From: Anderseniella sp039978075
GTDB taxonomy: Bacteria; Pseudomonadota; Alphaproteobacteria; Rhizobiales; Aestuariivirgaceae
Direction of reading: 5' to 3'
DNA length: 64,000 bases
Assembly (NCBI GenBank): GCA_039978075.1
Contig: JBDWCA010000003.1
Coordinates: 124,001 to 188,000, forward strand
The translations under genes were made by a program, and so were the position numbers. This document shows, piece by piece, positions 60,382 to 64,000 of the stretch (positions are counted from its first letter, which is position 1; each line of letters starts with the position of its first letter). Under the pieces are notes generated by a model. That model was not told the DNA's origin. It made no database searches and saw only the letters and a list, made by a program, of their open reading frames with translations.

Positions 60382-60822
60382 ATGAACAGATCAACTCCCC
60401 TTCCCGCTATCAATACATTGAAAGAGCAGGCAAAGCGGCTGCGTCAGGAGCTTGCGGCTGCTGGCACTGTTATCAGCCACAGCCGGTCGCTTGAGCTACT
60501 TGCCCAACAGCACGACTACAAGGACTGGAACACGCTGCATGCCGCTATCGGTAACCGGCCGCCGACCAGTCCCGTTACAGCGGGACAACGGGTCAGCGGC
60601 CACTATCTCGGGCAGCCGTTCGAAGGCGAGGTCAGGGCTCTGGAGACTTTCTCACAAGCCGACAGATTCCGGGTCGTGCTGCACTTCGATGAGCCGGTTG
60701 ATGTGGTCACATTTGACAGTTTTTCAGCTTTTCGCCAGCGCGTGTCCTGCTTTATCGGACACGACGGCGTTACCGCTGAGAAGACTTCCAACGGCGAGCC
60801 GCAGCTCAGGCTGCAGCTCTAG
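60382..60822 (+). CDS. Glyoxalase-related protein (PF20066-like), 146 aa
   Basis: ATG 60382 follows GAGG. The first 60 residues hold LKEQAKRLRQELAAAG, SHSRSLELLAQQHDYKDWNTLHAA, which fits the family named glyoxalase-related. A C-terminal beta domain with RVVLHFDEPVDVVTFDSF follows. The N-terminal motif resembles that of the divergent ankyrin protein. Its function is unknown. Confidence 0.75.
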   Translation: MNRSTPLPAINTLKEQAKRLRQELAAAGTVISHSRSLELLAQQHDYKDWNTLHAAIGNRPPTSPVTAGQRVSGHYLGQPFEGEVRALETFSQADRFRVVLHFDEPVDVVTFDSFSAFRQRVSCFIGHDGVTAEKTSNGEPQLRLQL

Positions 60823-60899
60823 ACTTGCTAACCGGTTATTGAAGCCAACGCGGGCACGGAGCATTCAGAGCGCCGTGTCCGCCGCGTCGGCAAACCGCC

Positions 60900-61295
60900 C
60901 TACATGCTGCGGAAAATGCCCTGGCAGATCGTCATGATGACCAGCGATACAATCCAGTATCCGGCGTCCACGTTCCGGGCATAGCCGGATTTCTTGGCAA
61001 ACATGCCGCCTGAATAGGCCAGAACAACAAAGGCGAGTGTTGCCAGAATGACCGTGGACAGGGCGTTTGAAACTGCCGTGACCCCGACGAACCAACTCAT
61101 CAGAAACAACCCGGCCATCTGTGACACCATGGCGCCAACCGGCATCTCGTTTGCCGACGCCATTTCAACGCCGACACCTTCCGCCCATTTAGGCCCGAAC
61201 AGTTTTGGCGAATACCAAAGCCACCCTGCCAGAAACGAAACTACCGCACCTGCAACAACTGCAAGCCAGCTTACTCCTGTTGTCAATTCTGCCAT
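60900..61295 (-). CDS. DUF1761 domain-containing membrane protein
   Basis: The 131-residue protein has four membrane helices (SWLAVVAGAVVSFLAGWLWY, VSQMAGLFLMSWFVGVTAV, STVILATLAFVVLAYSGG, WIVSLVIMTICQGIF). The GWLWYSPKLFGPKWAEGVG segment is typical of DUF1761. Its function is unknown. Confidence 0.85.
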   Translation of the reverse strand: MAELTTGVSWLAVVAGAVVSFLAGWLWYSPKLFGPKWAEGVGVEMASANEMPVGAMVSQMAGLFLMSWFVGVTAVSNALSTVILATLAFVVLAYSGGMFAKKSGYARNVDAGYWIVSLVIMTICQGIFRSM

Positions 61296-61606
61296 GTCTC
61301 TGCTCCTTGATTGAGTTGTTCCGGAAGGCCGCCGACACGCCTTTCCAATTCAACACACTAAGACATTTCCCGGAAAAAATGGGGATCAGATTTGCCGATG
61401 CCTGCGATGTGCCGCCAGTTGATCTGACCGGCAAATACTTGCGTCATTGAAATGCATTGTCATCTCTGAGCACTACCCTATGGCAAAGGCCATCCAGCCG
61501 CCCTGGCATCAATTTCTGTGGCAAAGCCGCAATCGGTCAGAGCTGAACCAACCCTTCTCAAACTCCGGCCTTGTGTCATAGTGTTAAAATCATCGATGTG
61601 GCGGGA
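61296..61606. other. Intergenic region without a supported gene
   Basis: No convincing gene, RNA or repeat is seen between the DUF1761 gene and the deiminase gene. The stretch 61380-61447 encodes a coherent-looking but short piece (MGIRFADACDVPPVDLTGKY) that may be a relic. Confidence 0.4.
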
Positions 61607-62686
61607 ATGACACACTTGAACAGACGCAGCCTATTGACCGGAAGTGCCGCCGTTGGTTTCGTCAGCATGACGGGACGTCGAACCATGGCAACAATTCAAC
61701 CGAACCTTATGGTGCCTGCCGAAGAAGATCGCCATGCGCGCACCTTTATGCAGTGGCCGAGCAATCGACAGGTCCATCCGGAAAGAGCCTTTCTGGATAT
61801 TCTGCAGCAAACCATTGTCGATATCGCCAACACCATTGCAGAGTTTGAACCGACTGTTCTGCTGGCTGCCAAGGAAGATCATGCTGCAGCGCGCAAACAC
61901 CTGTCCGCTGCGGTCGAGCTTTGGGACATTCCAACGGAAGATCTTTGGTGCCGGGATTCAGGACCGCTGTTTGCGAAACAGCCGGATGGAAAGCTCGCGG
62001 TCAGCCATATCCAGTTCAATGGCTGGGGCGGCAGGCAGGTTCACAAGCGGGACGGACTGGTTGCAGCGCGGGTCGCGGAACGCCTCGGGCTGCCGCTCGT
62101 CCCGTCAGGCCTCAAGGGTGAAGCCGGTGGTGTCGAACATGACGGACATGGCCTGCTGATGGCACATGAGAGTTCATGGGTGCACAACAACCGCAATCCC
62201 GGGCTGTCGCGTGATGACATCGAAAAGCGGCTGCTGGCAGCCTATGGCGCTGAGCGCCTGATCTGGTCTGCCGGTGTGAAGGGAGAGGACATCACTGACT
62301 ACCATATCGACAGCCTTGCCCGTTTCACCGGCCCGGGCCGGGTTCTGATCAACCTGCCGGACAAGCCTGACTTGGACGATCCGTTCCATGCTGCCGCACT
62401 TGACACACATGACAAACTTGTTGCGGCAAGACTTGATGTGAAGGTCATTCCCGAACCGGCCAGAAGACGCGTTAAAGCCATCGACTTTGTGGCCTCCTAT
62501 GCCAACTACTATGTCTGCAATGGAGGAGTGATTGCGGCTCAGTTCGGCGACCGGGAGGCTGATCGGATTGCTGTCAACGCGTTGAAGGAACACTACCCGG
62601 ACCGCGAGATTGTGACCTTGAATGTGGATGCACTGGGCGAAGTCGGCGGCGGTATTCACTGCGCAACCCAGCAGATGCCGGCATGA
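61607..62686 (+). CDS. Exported agmatine deiminase family protein
   Basis: ATG 61607 gives 359 residues beginning with a Tat-like signal (NRRSLLTGSAAVGFVSMTG). The peptidylarginine deiminase-type fold has LWCRDSGPLF, HIQFNGWGGRQ, GEAGGVEHDGHGLLMAHESSW, the His/Asp region DYHIDSLARF, and the catalytic Cys in GGGIHCATQQ at the C-terminus. Family members hydrolyse agmatine to N-carbamoylputrescine. An exported form would act in the periplasm. Confidence 0.85.
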   Translation: MTHLNRRSLLTGSAAVGFVSMTGRRTMATIQPNLMVPAEEDRHARTFMQWPSNRQVHPERAFLDILQQTIVDIANTIAEFEPTVLLAAKEDHAAARKHLSAAVELWDIPTEDLWCRDSGPLFAKQPDGKLAVSHIQFNGWGGRQVHKRDGLVAARVAERLGLPLVPSGLKGEAGGVEHDGHGLLMAHESSWVHNNRNPGLSRDDIEKRLLAAYGAERLIWSAGVKGEDITDYHIDSLARFTGPGRVLINLPDKPDLDDPFHAAALDTHDKLVAARLDVKVIPEPARRRVKAIDFVASYANYYVCNGGVIAAQFGDREADRIAVNALKEHYPDREIVTLNVDALGEVGGGIHCATQQMPA

Positions 62687-62720
62687 CGGGTTATCATGCG
62701 ACAAGTTCAACAGGATCAAC

Positions 62721-63074
62721 ATGACCGTCAAACGTATTGTCACAGACATCGCAACGGATCGGGTTTCCGATGGCCACAAATTCTATGGCGAATTACTGGG
62801 GCTCAAAGTGGCGATGGATCACGGATGGATTGTCACCTTTTCCTCGGACCAGACTGCTCCTGTGCAGGTGAGCATCGCCAGCGAAGGTGGTTCCGGTGCA
62901 CCGGTGCCGGACATCTCCATCGAGGTGGATGATGTTGATGACATCCATCAGCGGGCAAAGGCGCTTGGAATTGAAATCACATACCCGCTTACTGATGAGC
63001 CCTGGGGTGTCCGCCGGTTTTTTGTGCACGATCCGTTTGGTAAACTGGTCAACATCCTCTCACACATCGGCTAG
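62721..63074 (+). CDS. VOC/glyoxalase superfamily protein
   Basis: ATG 62721 follows CAGGATCAAC. The 117-residue protein is one glyoxalase/bleomycin-resistance (VOC) domain with FYGELLGLKVAMDHGWIVTF, ISIEVDDVDDIHQRAKALG and the closing VRRFFVHDPFGKLVNILSH. The metal His/Glu residues of the fold are partly present. Function cannot be narrowed. Confidence 0.82.
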   Translation: MTVKRIVTDIATDRVSDGHKFYGELLGLKVAMDHGWIVTFSSDQTAPVQVSIASEGGSGAPVPDISIEVDDVDDIHQRAKALGIEITYPLTDEPWGVRRFFVHDPFGKLVNILSHIG

Positions 63075-63101
63075 CCCCGGGCCTGCCGCATGGCGACAGG
63101 C

Positions 63102-63446
63102 TCAAGTCTCCCGAACCCACCATTTGTGCATGGCGTGAAACATGTCCTGCAATTCCATGGCTCGCTGGGTGGCTGAGTACTCCACTCTCGGCGGCACTTC
63201 CGCATAGATTTTGCGGCTGACAAGGCCATCCTTTTCCAGAGCCCGCAGTTGGTTGGTCAACATCGTCTGGGTAACGCCGTCAATCATTCGGCGAAGCTCG
63301 CTGAACCGTTTGGTTCCCCGAAAAATCAGTATCTGCAGAATGATCAGCTTCCACTTGCCGCCTATCAGTTTGGCGATATCCGGCATGGGGCACAGGGCAC
63401 CTTCGCTGTCGGACAGGTTCACGTCCTGGACTTCTCCGGTTTTCAT
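63102..63446 (-). CDS. HxlR family transcriptional regulator
   Basis: ATG 63446 gives 114 residues with the HxlR winged helix: CPMPDIAKLIGGKWKLIILQIL, RFSELRRMIDGVTQTMLTNQLRALEKDGLVSR and YSATQRAMELQDMFHAMHKWW. The DNA site probably is the dyad just upstream. It is divergent from the GST gene. Confidence 0.87.
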   Translation of the reverse strand: MKTGEVQDVNLSDSEGALCPMPDIAKLIGGKWKLIILQILIFRGTKRFSELRRMIDGVTQTMLTNQLRALEKDGLVSRKIYAEVPPRVEYSATQRAMELQDMFHAMHKWWVRET

Positions 63447-63481
63447 CTGTCTTTCCAATAGAAATTCATTTCACATTTCCA

Positions 63482-63503
63482 ATAGTATCATTTTCGATAC
63501 TAT
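63482..63503. promoter_or_regulatory. HxlR operator dyad
   Basis: ATAGTATC (63482-63489) and GATACTAT (63496-63503) form a perfect 8-base inverted repeat with a 6-base centre between the divergent hxlR-type and GST genes. This is the expected layout of a regulator-controlled divergent promoter. Confidence 0.7.
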
Positions 63504-63581
63504 ATACGAAAATTCTGCCTTCTTGTAAAAAAATATCAACAGTACATATCATGCCAACCAACGAAACTTGAAAGGTTTGGC

Positions 63582-64000
63582 ATGACAATAACCGTACATA
63601 CATTCAGCGGATCGCCGCGCGGATGGCGCGTTCTGCTGGGGCTGACATTCAAAGGTCTGAGCTGGGACACCAACTATCTGAGCCTCGCAGAAAGAGACCA
63701 TCACAAGCCGGAATTTCTGTCCCTCAACCCACGACACACCGTACCGGTAGTTGAGGCTGACGGAGTGGTTTTGCGTGACTCCATCGCCATTCTCGCCTGG
63801 CTCGACCGGCAATATCCTGAAAAACCTCTGTTTGGAAACTCCCCCGGCGAAGCAGCAGACATCTGGCAGATTGCAATGGAATGTTGCGATTATTTTCGCG
63901 ACGCCAACCGGCAACTACTGACTGAAGTGTTCTTTGGTGACGGCGCGGTGCCGGATCAGGGAACAGACAAACGCCAAAGCCTGCAGGCTGCCGTCGATCT
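63582..64000 (+). CDS. Glutathione S-transferase (partial, runs off the end)
   Basis: ATG 63582 opens a frame that is still open at 64000. The N-terminal thioredoxin-like domain is clear (VHTFSGSPRGWRVLLGLTFK, then HTVPVVEADGVVLRDSIAIL with the cis-Pro, followed by WLDRQYPEK). It is divergent from the HxlR gene and probably under its control. Confidence 0.82.
   Translation, partial: MTITVHTFSGSPRGWRVLLGLTFKGLSWDTNYLSLAERDHHKPEFLSLNPRHTVPVVEADGVVLRDSIAILAWLDRQYPEKPLFGNSPGEAADIWQIAMECCDYFRDANRQLLTEVFFGDGAVPDQGTDKRQSLQAAVD

Overview
The window reads as a chromosomal stretch of an alphaproteobacterium, most likely in or near the Hyphomicrobiales (Rhizobiales). The basis is the general L-amino acid transporter in aapJQMP order, the hemP-hmuTUV heme locus, DUF1289 and DUF6362 proteins, a PleC/DivJ-type histidine kinase and moderately high GC. 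The species cannot be named from the sequence alone.

Layout. 1-8.5 kb is housekeeping and accessory genes: the tail of a Lys/Ala-rich protein with its terminator, a SlyD-type prolyl isomerase, a TetR regulator divergent from a fatty-acid/sterol hydroxylase with a palindromic operator between them, a zinc-binding GFA-like protein, and a LysR regulator near three alpha/beta hydrolases and a short-chain dehydrogenase. 8.6-18.2 kb is a complete heme-uptake island. The minus-strand arm holds TonB-dependent receptor, small secreted protein, ExbB, two ExbD, TonB, IsdG/HmuQ-like monooxygenase and HutX. The plus-strand arm holds hemP and hmuTUV, and a cysteine-free Rrf2 regulator lies tail to tail with hmuV. 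The two arms start from overlapping divergent promoters. 18.2-24.6 kb carries an isochorismatase-fold hydrolase with a divergent LysR gene, a HicAB toxin-antitoxin pair with its own operator, a lipoprotein lipase, a uracil-DNA glycosylase, a GST and a membrane histidine kinase.

24.6-29.1 kb contains a CobT-like gene lacking both catalytic glutamates, a membrane protein, a DUF1289 protein and a phosphohexomutase. Three loci of a modular hairpin-rich repeat family are interspersed, with opposite orientations on the two sides of cobT. 29.1-42.4 kb has the aapJQMP amino acid transporter with a hairpin behind aapJ, metC, creA, a quinone oxidoreductase, an EamA exporter, a DUF3574 protein and a polyamine-type ABC transporter.

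42.6-51.5 kb is a prophage remnant on the minus strand: a tightly overlapping lysis cassette (two small membrane proteins, a secreted protein, GH19 endolysin, 3TM holin), a sulfotransferase, a tail-fibre gene broken by an amber codon and a frameshift, a lipoprotein, a capsid-neighbour protein, the major capsid, a DUF6973-like protein paired with an AT-rich four-helix membrane protein, and a DUF6362 protein. Portal, terminase and integrase genes are absent. 51.6-64 kb returns to the chromosome: a lipoprotein, a cupin, an ECF sigma factor coupled to a membrane vWA protein, a GcvA-type LysR divergent from a GcvT-like protein, an ankyrin protein divergent from a glyoxalase-related protein with a similar N-terminal motif, DUF1761, a Tat-exported agmatine deiminase-like enzyme, a VOC protein, and an HxlR regulator divergent from a GST that runs off the end.
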